Translations under genes and position numbers: made by a program
NCBI GenBank assembly: GCA_023229425.1
Contig: JALNZG010000015.1
Span: forward strand, 9,090 to 73,089
Source of the DNA: Ignavibacteriaceae bacterium
GTDB taxonomy: Bacteria > Bacteroidota > Ignavibacteria > Ignavibacteriales > Ignavibacteriaceae
DNA length: 64,000 nt
Direction: 5' to 3'
In this document: positions 1 through 8,604 of the stretch, piece after piece
Numbering within the stretch: the stretch's first letter is position 1
Layout of the letters: each line of letters opens with the position of its first letter
Notes under the pieces: generated by a model
What the model was told of the DNA's origin: nothing
What the model saw: only the letters and a program-made list of their open reading frames with translations
The model's database searches: none

Positions 1-5
1 AATTA

Positions 6-56
6 AGAAATGAAATTTGGGACTTAGCGGGGAGGTAAGCCCTAAGTTTCATTTCT
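6..56. repeat. Long imperfect hairpin upstream of ccoI
   Basis: Bases 6-15 (agaaatgaaa) are exactly complementary to 47-56 (tttcatttct). Inside them, ggg 19-21 pairs with ccc 40-42 and ctta 23-26 pairs with taag 36-39, leaving a purine-rich loop. The arm is followed by gttt. It may be the terminator of a gene left of the window or an RNA leader of the oxidase cluster; the sequence does not decide. Confidence 0.4.
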
Positions 57-114
57 GTTTATACCTAACATCCAGCCGAAGTTAACTTCTAAAACTTTTC
101 TATCGCTGAAATAA

Positions 115-2565
115 ATGTCTAAAACTCAACTAAAAGAAATTTCCCAGGAAATTGATATAGTATGCTACCATTGCGGTGAAATCTGTCCAAGTGATGCTAT
201 CCATAAAGATGAAAAAATCTTTTGCTGCCAAGGTTGTAAAGTGGTTTATGAAATTTTAAATGAAAAAAACCTCTGCACTTATTATGATCTTAACGAATCT
301 CCGGGAAAAACACAACAAACTCTTCTGCTGAAAAATAAATATGAATATTTGGATGATGCTGAACTCACCGGCAAACTGCTTGATTTCTCCGATGGGAAAA
401 TCAGTACCGTAACTTTTTTTATTCCACAAATGCATTGCAGTTCATGCATTTGGTTGTTGGAAAATCTTTTCAAAATTCATCATGAGATATTACAATCGAG
501 AGTGAATTTTGTTGAAAAGAAATTATCGGTTTCTTTTCAGTCGAATAAAATCTCACTGCGTCAGGTGGTCGAACTCCTTGCATTTATTGGTTACGAGCCA
601 CAGATAAGTTTTGAAGATGTCGAGAAGAAATCAGTAGAGAACGTAAATAAAAAATTATATTATAAAGTAGGGCTTGCCGGATTTGGTTTCGGCAATATCA
701 TGCTGTTAAGTTTTCCGGAGTATCTCTCGATAGATGTCTCAAGCGAATCGCTCCGGACCATTTTTAGCTATGTTATTTTTCTCCTTTCGCTTCCACTCCT
801 TTTTTACTGTGGTTCAGAATATTTTATTTCAGCATTTAAAGGACTGCGGAAAAAGTTTGTCAATATTGATGTTCCACTTTCTCTTGGTATTGTGGCTCTT
901 TTCGGCAAAAGCGCTTTTGAAATATTTACACACGGAAGTCCCGGTTATATGGACTCTTTTGCCGGGTTGATGTTTTTCCTACTTCTTGGTAAAATATTTC
1001 AGAATAAAACCTATGATGTTCTCAACTTTGATAGAAACTACAAATCCTTTTTCCCCATTTCTGTTACGGTTAAAAAAAACGGTAATGAAAAATCTATACC
1101 ACTTTCACAGCTAAAAATTGGAGAGAGAATTGTTGTGAAAAACGGAGAGTTGATCCCTGCAGATGCAATTTTATTTTACGGAGAGGGAAATATTGATTAT
1201 AGTTTTGTAACAGGAGAATCCGCTCCCGTTGGCAAAGTTGTTGGGGAAATGATTTACGCAGGTGGAAGACAAATAGGTAGTTCTATTGAATTAGAAGTTT
1301 TGAAAGATGTTTCACAGAGCTACTTAACACAATTATGGAATAATTTTCAGGCAAAAAGTGGAGTGGAATTTTCATTTACCGGAATTGCTAATTCACTCAG
1401 CAAGTATTTTACTTTTGCAATTTTATTAATTGCGGTGCTGGCATTTATTTATTGGATACGTATTGATGCTAATATTGCAATAACAGCATTTATAACGGTA
1501 CTTATTGTTGCTTGTCCCTGCGCCCTTGCAATGTCAACCCCATTTACACTTGGTAATACGCTGAGGATTTTCGGAAAGAATGATTTCTATGTGAAAAATA
1601 TTCGTGTTTTGGAGGACATGGCAAAAGTTGATACTATTGTTTGGGATAAAACCGGTACCCTCACCAAATCGGGAGAGACAGAAATTGAGTTTACCGGCGC
1701 CATTCTATCAAGTGAAGAAAATACCCTGGTGAAATCATTAGTTCGAAATTCCAATCATCCTTTAAGTAAGAAAATTTTTACAGCAATTAAAGAATCCTCC
1801 CTTCTTAAAGTCGAAAATTTTATTGAAATTGCCGGACAAGGAATTCAAGGAGAAATTGCCGGTCAAAGAATAAAAATAGGTGGTGAAAGTTTTTTTGCAT
1901 TGAATAAAGCAAAGGAAGGTGAAGAGACTATTTATGAATCAATTCCGATTCCCGTTAGTTCAGAAGTATATCTTTCAATTAATGATGTAGTAAAAGGGAA
2001 GTACAAAATTCAGAATAAATACAGAGATGAAGCGGATTTGGTCATTAAACAAACACAAAAAAAATATGATTCGTATCTTCTTTCGGGCGATAATGAAACG
2101 GAAAAGAGCTATTTGGTAAATCTTTTTGAAAATGAAGAAAAAGTGTTTTTTAGACAGTCGCCGTTAGCCAAATTGAATTTTATTAAAAAACTTCAGATGG
2201 GAAAGCAAAAAATTTTAATGCTTGGGGATGGTTTGAATGATGCCGGAGCGTTAGCGCAAAGTAATGTGGGTATTTCCATTTCAGAGGATATATTGAATTT
2301 TACTCCGGCAAGCGATGCAATTTTAAATGCAAAAATGTTAAAAAATTTACCAACTTTTCTTAACTTTACAGCCATAAGTTTGAAAATTATCTATGCAAGT
2401 TTCTGTATTTCAATCTTATACAACTTTGTGGGCTTATATTTTGCCGTGCAGGGTTTATTATCACCGTTATTTTCGGCGATTTTAATGCCTCTTAGTTCAA
2501 TTTCTGTTGTAGTCTTTACAACATTAACCACTACATTTTTTGCGAAACGGAAAGGTTTACTTTGA
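115..2565 (+). CDS. ccoI: CcoI-type copper-translocating P-type ATPase
   Basis: This is a P1B-type ATPase that, in the cbb3 setting, is thought to move copper across the inner membrane for oxidase assembly. The N-terminus has the Cys-rich segment of the CcoI/FixI family (CxxC near residue 21, CCQGC near 42-46), then a heavy-metal domain with MHCSSC at 106-111. The actuator motif TGES is at 366-369, the membrane CPC metal site at 467-469, the phosphorylated Asp in DKTGTLT at 511, and the hinge motif GDGLND at 704-709. The length of 816 residues is normal for the family. The stop codon overlaps the ccoS start, and ccoS and the oxidase genes follow at once, which supports the assembly role over general copper export. 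Confidence 0.93.
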   Translation: MSKTQLKEISQEIDIVCYHCGEICPSDAIHKDEKIFCCQGCKVVYEILNEKNLCTYYDLNESPGKTQQTLLLKNKYEYLDDAELTGKLLDFSDGKISTVTFFIPQMHCSSCIWLLENLFKIHHEILQSRVNFVEKKLSVSFQSNKISLRQVVELLAFIGYEPQISFEDVEKKSVENVNKKLYYKVGLAGFGFGNIMLLSFPEYLSIDVSSESLRTIFSYVIFLLSLPLLFYCGSEYFISAFKGLRKKFVNIDVPLSLGIVALFGKSAFEIFTHGSPGYMDSFAGLMFFLLLGKIFQNKTYDVLNFDRNYKSFFPISVTVKKNGNEKSIPLSQLKIGERIVVKNGELIPADAILFYGEGNIDYSFVTGESAPVGKVVGEMIYAGGRQIGSSIELEVLKDVSQSYLTQLWNNFQAKSGVEFSFTGIANSLSKYFTFAILLIAVLAFIYWIRIDANIAITAFITVLIVACPCALAMSTPFTLGNTLRIFGKNDFYVKNIRVLEDMAKVDTIVWDKTGTLTKSGETEIEFTGAILSSEENTLVKSLVRNSNHPLSKKIFTAIKESSLLKVENFIEIAGQGIQGEIAGQRIKIGGESFFALNKAKEGEETIYESIPIPVSSEVYLSINDVVKGKYKIQNKYRDEADLVIKQTQKKYDSYLLSGDNETEKSYLVNLFENEEKVFFRQSPLAKLNFIKKLQMGKQKILMLGDGLNDAGALAQSNVGISISEDILNFTPASDAILNAKMLKNLPTFLNFTAISLKIIYASFCISILYNFVGLYFAVQGLLSPLFSAILMPLSSISVVVFTTLTTTFFAKRKGLL

Positions 2566-2744
2566 GTGTCATCGTAGTGCTAATACTGTTCAGTATGATG
2601 GTCGCAGGCGGGTTCCTTGTTGCGTTTTTATGGGCTGTAAAAAGTGGGCAGTATGATGATAAATATACTCCATCGGTTCGAATGCTTTTTGATGATAAAG
2701 AACAAACTATTCTTAATGAGAAAACTAATAAAACCAACTCTTGA
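2562..2744 (+). CDS. ccoS: CcoS, cbb3 oxidase maturation protein
   Basis: This is a 60-residue protein with one N-terminal membrane helix followed by the GQYDD segment typical of CcoS, a small protein needed for cofactor insertion into cbb3 oxidase. I take the TTG at 2562, which shares bases with the TGA of ccoI, because the translated N-terminus MSVIVVLI matches the family and no better start exists. The overlap suggests translational coupling to ccoI. The C-terminal third is Lys/Asn-rich and not conserved. Confidence 0.88.
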   Translation: MSVIVVLILFSMMVAGGFLVAFLWAVKSGQYDDKYTPSVRMLFDDKEQTILNEKTNKTNS

Positions 2745-2761
2745 ATAAATCTGGAGAATAA

Positions 2762-4882
2762 ATGATGCAAATCGAAACCTTCAAATACGACAATAAGATC
2801 GTCAAATATTTTACGATAGCCACAGTCTTGTGGAGTGTTGTTGGCATGCTCGTTGGGTTAACAATTGCCATACAGCTCTACGCCCCTGCTCTAAATTTTG
2901 GCATTCCCTATTTAACTTATGGCAGGCTGCGTCCGCTTCACACGAATGCGGTGATCTTTGCATTTGTCGGTAACGGCATATTTATGGGAGTCTATTATTC
3001 GCTCCAGCGCTTACTAAAAGCAAGAATGTTTAGCGATTTTTTAAGCAATCTTCATTTTTGGAGTTGGCAGTTGATAATTGTCTGCGCGGCGATCACTCTT
3101 CCACTCGGCATTACCACAAGTAAAGAATATGCTGAACTTGAATGGCCTATTGATATTCTGATTACTCTCGTTTGGGTTGTTTTCGCAATAAACTTGTTCG
3201 GAACAATTGTAAAAAGAAGAGAGAAACATCTCTATGTTGCAATCTGGTTTTATATTGCAACAATTGTAACCGTAGCGGTTTTACACATCGTTAATTCAAT
3301 AGAATTGCCGGTAACTTTTTTCAAAAGTTATTCTGCGTATGCAGGCGTTCAGGATGCGTTGGTTCAATGGTGGTACGGACACAATGCCGTAGCTTTCTTT
3401 TTAACAACACCTTATCTTGGTTTGATGTATTATTTTTTGCCGAAAGCTGCAAACCGGCCAATCTATTCTTACCGCCTTTCAATAATTCACTTTTGGGCTT
3501 TGATCTTTCTTTATATCTGGGCTGGTCCACATCACTTATTATATAGCGCTTTGCCCGATTGGGCTCAATCACTAGGAACGGTTTTCTCTATTATGCTTAT
3601 CGCACCGTCATGGGGTGGAATGATCAACGGGCTCTTAACCTTGCGCGGCGCCTGGGACAAGTTGAGAGAAGATGTCGTGCTTAAATTTATGGTTGTTGCC
3701 ATCACTGCTTACGGAATGTCAACCTTTGAAGGTCCGATGCTTTCATTGAAGAATGTAAATGCTTTAGCGCATTTTACTGATTGGATTATTGCTCACGTTC
3801 ATATTGGCGCATTAGGCTGGAACGGATTCTTAACCTTCGGAATTCTCTATTGGCTTGTTCCAAGATTATGGAATACAACGCTTTATTCAAAAAAACAAGC
3901 GAACTTTCATTTCTGGATTGGGTTTTTAGGAATCGTTTTTTATGCTTCTTCAATGTATTGGTCTGCATTAGTTCAAACATTAATGTGGAAACAATTCACT
4001 CCTGCCGGACTTCTCCAATATCCCAATTTTCTGGAAACAGTTTTACAAATCATTCCGATGTATGTTATTCGTTCTATCGGAGGATTGCTCTATTTTATTG
4101 GTGTGCTGGTAATGGTGTATAATTTAATCAAAACTGCAAAACAAGGTAAGTTTGTTGCAGATGAAGAAGCGCAAGCTCCACCGATGGTTATAGCTCCTAT
4201 TAAATATAAAAAGGGACTCGGTCATCGTTGGATTGAAAGCCGTCCGCTTCAATTTACTTTACTTGCTGCCGTTGCAATCTTAATCGGTGGAATTGTTGAA
4301 ATGATCCCGACATTTTTAGTGAAGACAAATATTCCAACAATAGCTTCAGTAAAGCCATACACGCCGTTGGAATTGCAGGGGAGAGACTTATACATTCGTG
4401 AAGGGTGTGTTGGCTGCCATTCACAGCTAATTCGTCCTTTTAGAAGTGAAGTAGAACGGTATGGTGAATATTCAAAAGCTGGAGAATACGTTTACGATCA
4501 TCCATTTCTGTGGGGATCGAAAAGAACCGGACCGGATTTAATGCGCGAAGGTAAAAAATATCCAAATGTATGGCATTATTATCACATGAACGATCCGAGG
4601 TTAATGTCTCCCGGTTCAATTATGCCGCCGTTCGCCTGGCTTTCCGAAAATGTTTTAGACATTTCAACTACAGCAAAGAAAATTTCTGTTTTAAGGAAAT
4701 TAGGAGTTCCTTATCCTGATGGTTTTGAAAATATTGCAAACAATGAGCTTAGGAAACAAGCAGATACGATTGCACTCGACCTAACAAATGCCGGCGTTGT
4801 TGTAGATCCTGATAAAGAGATCATTGCGATAATCGCTTATCTGCAAAGATTAGGAACCGATATTAAAGCAAAAAAGCAATAA
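2762..4882 (+). CDS. ccoNO: cbb3 cytochrome c oxidase, fused CcoN-CcoO subunits
   Basis: One 706-residue polypeptide joins the catalytic haem-copper subunit CcoN to the monohaem cytochrome c subunit CcoO. The first ~470 residues are polytopic and carry the expected His ligands: RPLHTN early, WYGHNA and GPHHLLY for the copper site, and AHVHIGALGWNG for the haems. After a membrane helix near 500 comes the CcoO part, with the haem c site CVGCH at 549-553 and the distal Met region PGSIMPPFAW. Separate ccoN and ccoO genes are usual in Proteobacteria; the fusion is common in the Bacteroidota group. It starts 17 bases after ccoS and is followed by ccoQ. The enzyme is a high-affinity terminal oxidase of the cytoplasmic membrane. 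Confidence 0.95.
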   Translation: MMQIETFKYDNKIVKYFTIATVLWSVVGMLVGLTIAIQLYAPALNFGIPYLTYGRLRPLHTNAVIFAFVGNGIFMGVYYSLQRLLKARMFSDFLSNLHFWSWQLIIVCAAITLPLGITTSKEYAELEWPIDILITLVWVVFAINLFGTIVKRREKHLYVAIWFYIATIVTVAVLHIVNSIELPVTFFKSYSAYAGVQDALVQWWYGHNAVAFFLTTPYLGLMYYFLPKAANRPIYSYRLSIIHFWALIFLYIWAGPHHLLYSALPDWAQSLGTVFSIMLIAPSWGGMINGLLTLRGAWDKLREDVVLKFMVVAITAYGMSTFEGPMLSLKNVNALAHFTDWIIAHVHIGALGWNGFLTFGILYWLVPRLWNTTLYSKKQANFHFWIGFLGIVFYASSMYWSALVQTLMWKQFTPAGLLQYPNFLETVLQIIPMYVIRSIGGLLYFIGVLVMVYNLIKTAKQGKFVADEEAQAPPMVIAPIKYKKGLGHRWIESRPLQFTLLAAVAILIGGIVEMIPTFLVKTNIPTIASVKPYTPLELQGRDLYIREGCVGCHSQLIRPFRSEVERYGEYSKAGEYVYDHPFLWGSKRTGPDLMREGKKYPNVWHYYHMNDPRLMSPGSIMPPFAWLSENVLDISTTAKKISVLRKLGVPYPDGFENIANNELRKQADTIALDLTNAGVVVDPDKEIIAIIAYLQRLGTDIKAKKQ

Positions 4883-4900
4883 CAGGAAGAGAGAAAGCAG

Positions 4901-5080
4901 ATGTTCAGTAATTATTTAAGTTCAATTGAAGGGATCAGCGTTTTCCCCGTTGTTTCTTTGCTGATTTTCTTTTTAGTTTTCATTTTAATGGTGATCTGGA
5001 TTTTTCGAATTGATAAATCTTATGTTAAACAAATGGAAAATCTTCCTTTCGATATGGAAGATGAAAACAGAAAATTATAA
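4901..5080 (+). CDS. ccoQ: CcoQ-like small membrane subunit
   Basis: This short ORF of 59 residues lies between ccoNO and ccoP. It begins MFSNYLSSIEGI, has one strongly hydrophobic helix at about residues 13-36, and ends in an acidic, polar tail. It starts with ATG after a purine-rich stretch (aggaagagag) and ends 10 bases before the ccoP start. CcoQ proteins are small single-helix subunits that stabilise cbb3 oxidase and diverge widely in sequence, so the call rests on position, size and topology more than on residues. Confidence 0.75.
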   Translation: MFSNYLSSIEGISVFPVVSLLIFFLVFILMVIWIFRIDKSYVKQMENLPFDMEDENRKL

Positions 5081-5090
5081 AGGATTTGTT

Positions 5091-5942
5091 ATGGAACAAA
5101 CTATTCAAAACAAAAAAAATCGATTTACGCAAATATTAATGCTGGTTTTCATATCAGTTTCTGTAACCTTTGGGCAAACTAAGGAAATGGATATGACTGC
5201 CTATATTGATAATGCAGCGTTAATTTTCTTACTTCTTGTGCTAATTATTTTTATCGTTCTTTTTTTCAATCATGAAAAAACCTCGGAAAGGGAAGCAAAG
5301 CCAATTCTTAAACCGGTATTTTCTAAATTATATTACAAATTAATTGATGCGACTCCCGTTGAAAAAGAAAAAGATATTTTACTTGACCATGATTATGACG
5401 GCATCAGAGAGTTGGATAACAATCTTCCACCATGGTGGAAATATTTATTTTATATAACGATTATCTTTTCTGTCGTTTATATGTTAGACTATCACATCAT
5501 CGGCTCCGGGAAGCTGCAGGAAGCAGAATATCTTGAGGAAGTTAAACTTGCCGATTTGGAAAAAGCAAACATGTTCGGTGGTAAAATCGTGGATGAAAAC
5601 AGCGCTCAATTTCTTAAAGAACCTGCAGATTTACTCGCAGGTAAGACAACTTTTAACAAACTTTGTTCTGTTTGTCATGGAACTAAAGGAGAAGGATTAG
5701 TGGGTCCTAATTTTACCGATGATTACTGGATTCATGGCGGTGGAATAAAAAATGTTTTCATTACAATTAAAAACGGTGTGCCGGAAAAAGGAATGGTTAG
5801 CTGGAAGAGTCAATTAACACCAGCACAAATGGAAGAAGTTGGCAGTTTTATTCTTTCACTCCGCGGAACAAATCCTCCAAATGCTAAATCGCCACAGGGT
5901 AATCTCTGGAGCGATAAATCCGATTCAGTAAAAGTACAATAA
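5091..5942 (+). CDS. ccoP: cbb3 oxidase subunit CcoP with one haem c site
   Basis: The ATG at 5091, ten bases after ccoQ, gives 283 residues; longer in-frame starts would run through ccoQ. The N-terminus looks like a signal sequence ending near TFGQ, followed by a helix around 35-55. A FixP_N-type segment (NNLPPWWKY) then leads into a second helix. The C-terminal half is a single cytochrome c domain with CSVCH at 192-196 and a likely Met ligand in KGMVSW. Proteobacterial CcoP has two haem c sites; here only one CxxCH is visible. The protein would pass electrons from soluble or membrane donors to CcoO. Confidence 0.9.
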   Translation: MEQTIQNKKNRFTQILMLVFISVSVTFGQTKEMDMTAYIDNAALIFLLLVLIIFIVLFFNHEKTSEREAKPILKPVFSKLYYKLIDATPVEKEKDILLDHDYDGIRELDNNLPPWWKYLFYITIIFSVVYMLDYHIIGSGKLQEAEYLEEVKLADLEKANMFGGKIVDENSAQFLKEPADLLAGKTTFNKLCSVCHGTKGEGLVGPNFTDDYWIHGGGIKNVFITIKNGVPEKGMVSWKSQLTPAQMEEVGSFILSLRGTNPPNAKSPQGNLWSDKSDSVKVQ

Positions 5943-5956
5943 CTTAAAAGGAACCT

Positions 5957-7348
5957 TTGAACGAGACATCTTCATATAAGGATTCAGTATCAACAATTAG
6001 CGCACAAGGGAGAAGAGTTTGGGTTTATCCTAAAAAGCCTAAGGGGCGCTTTACTTCTGCCCGCACGGTAGTAGCGATAATTCTTATTTTAGTACTTGTT
6101 GTTACTCCGTTCATCAAAGTTCATGATCATCCTTTTATGTTATTTAATTTGCTTGCACGGAAATTTATTTTTTTCGGATTAGCTTTTGGCCCTTATGACT
6201 TTGCAATTTTGGTGGTGGGATTTATTGCATTCGCAATTTTCATTATTCTTTTTACGGCAATATTTGGCAGGATTTTTTGCGGGTGGGTCTGTCCGCAAAC
6301 TATTTTCATGGAAATGGTATTCCGTAAAGTTGAATATTGGATCGAAGGAGATTTCCGCAAACAAATTGCTCTTGATAAATCAGATTGGACATTCCAGAAA
6401 TATCAAAAAAAAATTCTCAAACACATCATTTTTTTGTTCTTGTCGTTTCTTGTTGCTAATATTCTTTTAGCATGGGTTATCGGAGTTGAAGAACTCTATA
6501 AAATTATCACCGTTCCGCCTTCTCAACATTTATCGGGCTTTATAGCCATCACTTTGTTCTCAGGATTGTTTTATCTTATTTTTTCTAGATTCCGTGAACA
6601 GGCTTGCACAGTAGTTTGCCCATACGGGAGACTACAAGGTGTTCTCCTTGACAAAAATTCTTTAGTTGTTGCCTACGATAATGTTCGTGGTGAGCCACGA
6701 TCAAAAATTAATAAGAAAGAAGAAAGAACAGCAGGAGATTGCATTGACTGCAATTTGTGTGTAGATGTTTGTCCTACCGGGATTGATATTCGTAACGGTA
6801 TCCAATTGGAGTGCGTTAATTGTACAGCGTGTATAGACGCCTGTGATGAAGTTATGGATAAAGTGAAAAAGCCGCGAGGATTAATCCGGTATGATTCTTT
6901 GCAGGGAATAAAAGACAGAATTCGATTTAGCATTACTCCAAGAATTATAAGTTATTCGGTCGTTCTGTTTCTTTTAGTTTCTCTTTTTTCATATTTGTTG
7001 ACAACGCGCGAAGATATTGAAGTAAATATTTTGCGAACCCCGGGAATGCTTTTTCAAGATCAACCGAATGAGAAGATCAGTAATCTTTATAATTTTAATA
7101 TCGTCAATAAAACATTTGAACCTCTCAATGTTTCACTAAAAATTAAAAATATTGAGGCTGAAATAGTACTGCTTGGAAGTGACCTAAATCTAGACCCTTT
7201 ACAGGTTGAAGAAGGAAAGTTCATGATCGTTGCCGATAAAAAAGTTTTTTCAAAATTAAACACTGCAATTTTTATAGGAGTTTATCAGAACGGAAAAGAG
7301 ATCACTACATTCAAAACATCGTTTTTATCAAATATTAAATTGAAGTAA
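5957..7348 (+). CDS. ccoG: CcoG/FixG family ferredoxin-like membrane protein
   Basis: This 463-residue protein of the CcoG/FixG/RdxA family is linked to copper reduction during cbb3 assembly. It has several membrane helices, the membrane-associated motifs CGWVCPQT and CTVVCPYGR, and two ferredoxin 4Fe-4S motifs with Cys at 262, 265, 268, 272 and at 286, 289, 292, 296. The last ~120 residues after the final helix form the Ig-like FixG C-terminal domain. The start is a TTG at 5957 preceded by aaaagga; the N-terminus MNETSSYKDS fits. It lies 14 bases after ccoP and one base before ccoH. Confidence 0.93.
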   Translation: MNETSSYKDSVSTISAQGRRVWVYPKKPKGRFTSARTVVAIILILVLVVTPFIKVHDHPFMLFNLLARKFIFFGLAFGPYDFAILVVGFIAFAIFIILFTAIFGRIFCGWVCPQTIFMEMVFRKVEYWIEGDFRKQIALDKSDWTFQKYQKKILKHIIFLFLSFLVANILLAWVIGVEELYKIITVPPSQHLSGFIAITLFSGLFYLIFSRFREQACTVVCPYGRLQGVLLDKNSLVVAYDNVRGEPRSKINKKEERTAGDCIDCNLCVDVCPTGIDIRNGIQLECVNCTACIDACDEVMDKVKKPRGLIRYDSLQGIKDRIRFSITPRIISYSVVLFLLVSLFSYLLTTREDIEVNILRTPGMLFQDQPNEKISNLYNFNIVNKTFEPLNVSLKIKNIEAEIVLLGSDLNLDPLQVEEGKFMIVADKKVFSKLNTAIFIGVYQNGKEITTFKTSFLSNIKLK

Positions 7349-7349
7349 A

Positions 7350-7799
7350 ATGAAAATAAAATGGAATTGGGGAACCGGCATAGTAGTCTTTATCGCTTTC
7401 TTCATCATGATGAATGTTGTGATCATTATTTTTGCTTTCAGCGAAAAAGTTGATTTGGTTACGCCAAACTATTATGAAAAAGAGTTGAAATATCAGGATG
7501 AAATTGATGCACAACAGAAAACTTTGCAGCTTGGGGAAAATGTAAGCGTAGAATATCAATCTCAAGTTTTATCACTTCAACTCCCTAAAAAATTCTACGG
7601 AAAAGAAATTAGCGGAAATATTCTTCTTTACCGGCCGTCCGACTCATTAAAAGATGTAAAAATTATTTTACAGCCGGATTCATCCGGAAAGCAAATTGTT
7701 TCAGTAAAAGAATTAATCAAAGGAATGTGGAAAGTTCAAATTAAATGGTCTTTCGAAAATATTTCTTACTCTGACGAAAAAAGTATTTATATAAACTGA
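7350..7799 (+). CDS. ccoH: FixH/CcoH-like cbb3 assembly protein
   Basis: The 149-residue protein has one N-terminal helix and the family segment VTPNYYEKELKYQDEID, which marks FixH/CcoH proteins. The rest is a periplasmic beta-rich domain. CcoH is needed for stable assembly of cbb3 oxidase. The ATG follows the ccoG stop by one base and the next gene begins two bases after its stop, so it sits in one transcript. Confidence 0.88.
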   Translation: MKIKWNWGTGIVVFIAFFIMMNVVIIIFAFSEKVDLVTPNYYEKELKYQDEIDAQQKTLQLGENVSVEYQSQVLSLQLPKKFYGKEISGNILLYRPSDSLKDVKIILQPDSSGKQIVSVKELIKGMWKVQIKWSFENISYSDEKSIYIN

Positions 7800-7801
7800 A
7801 A

Positions 7802-8512
7802 ATGATTTTATCAGGATTTGTCATAGGATTATTAGGAAGCTTGCATTGTATTGGTATGTGCGGACCAATTGCTCTCGCACTGCCTATCGTTGGTAATTCA
7901 AAAGTAAGTTTAATAATAAGCAGATTACTTTATAATTTCGGAAGAATTTTAACTTATACATTCTTTGGTTTCATTTTTGGTTTGATAGGGAACCGAATAA
8001 AACTTTTTGGTTTACAGCAAACCGTTTCAATCATTTTGGGGACTTTAATTATTCTCCGGTTGCTTATTCCAAAAAAAATATCATTCTTTCAAATTCAATT
8101 TATTCAAATGTCATTAACAAAACTGAAACAAGAATTTTCAAGAATATTTGGTAAAAATTCTATGAAAAGTCTTTTTGTTATCGGGCTTCTAAATGGATTT
8201 TTGCCATGCGGATTTGTTTATGTTGGAATTGCGGGAGCCATTACAACAGGAGGCCCATTTGAAGGTTCTGCATTTATGGCATTGTTTGGCTTGGGCACTC
8301 TTCCGGTCATGTTTGCCGCTTCACTTTTCTCTTCCGCTCTTTCACTTAAAGCCCGGTTAAATTTTAGAAAAGCAATTCCCGTTTTTTCCTTCCTAATCGG
8401 CATTTTGTTTATACTTCGCGGATTGAATTTGGGAATCCCGTACATCAGTCCGAAAATGGCATCATTTCAATCAGCGACGGAAGTTGATTGTTGTAACCCA
8501 GCAAAAAAGTAA
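7802..8512 (+). CDS. TauE/SafE-like (COG2836) membrane protein of the cbb3 cluster
   Basis: This is a 236-residue polytopic membrane protein of the sulfite-exporter TauE/SafE-like group. Characteristic motifs are HCIGMCGP at about 15-22 and LLNGFLPCGFVY in the middle, each containing Cys in a helix, and the C-terminus ends with an unusual CC pair. Members of this group recur at the end of cbb3 clusters and are suspected of metal handling for the oxidase rather than of sulfite export. That role is inferred from position. It is the last gene of the oxidase run; 92 bases separate it from porX. Confidence 0.75.
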   Translation: MILSGFVIGLLGSLHCIGMCGPIALALPIVGNSKVSLIISRLLYNFGRILTYTFFGFIFGLIGNRIKLFGLQQTVSIILGTLIILRLLIPKKISFFQIQFIQMSLTKLKQEFSRIFGKNSMKSLFVIGLLNGFLPCGFVYVGIAGAITTGGPFEGSAFMALFGLGTLPVMFAASLFSSALSLKARLNFRKAIPVFSFLIGILFILRGLNLGIPYISPKMASFQSATEVDCCNPAKK

Positions 8513-8604
8513 GCGGATAAGTAAAAATTTCTGCTCTAAAGGGAAACAAATATTATCGCTAAGTTTGACACAAATAAATTACTGAAAAGAATTTTTAGGA
8601 TACT

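Noticed and set aside
5010..5090. Longer ccoP start at 5010
   Set aside because: It lies inside ccoQ in another frame; the ATG at 5091 directly precedes the signal-like sequence.
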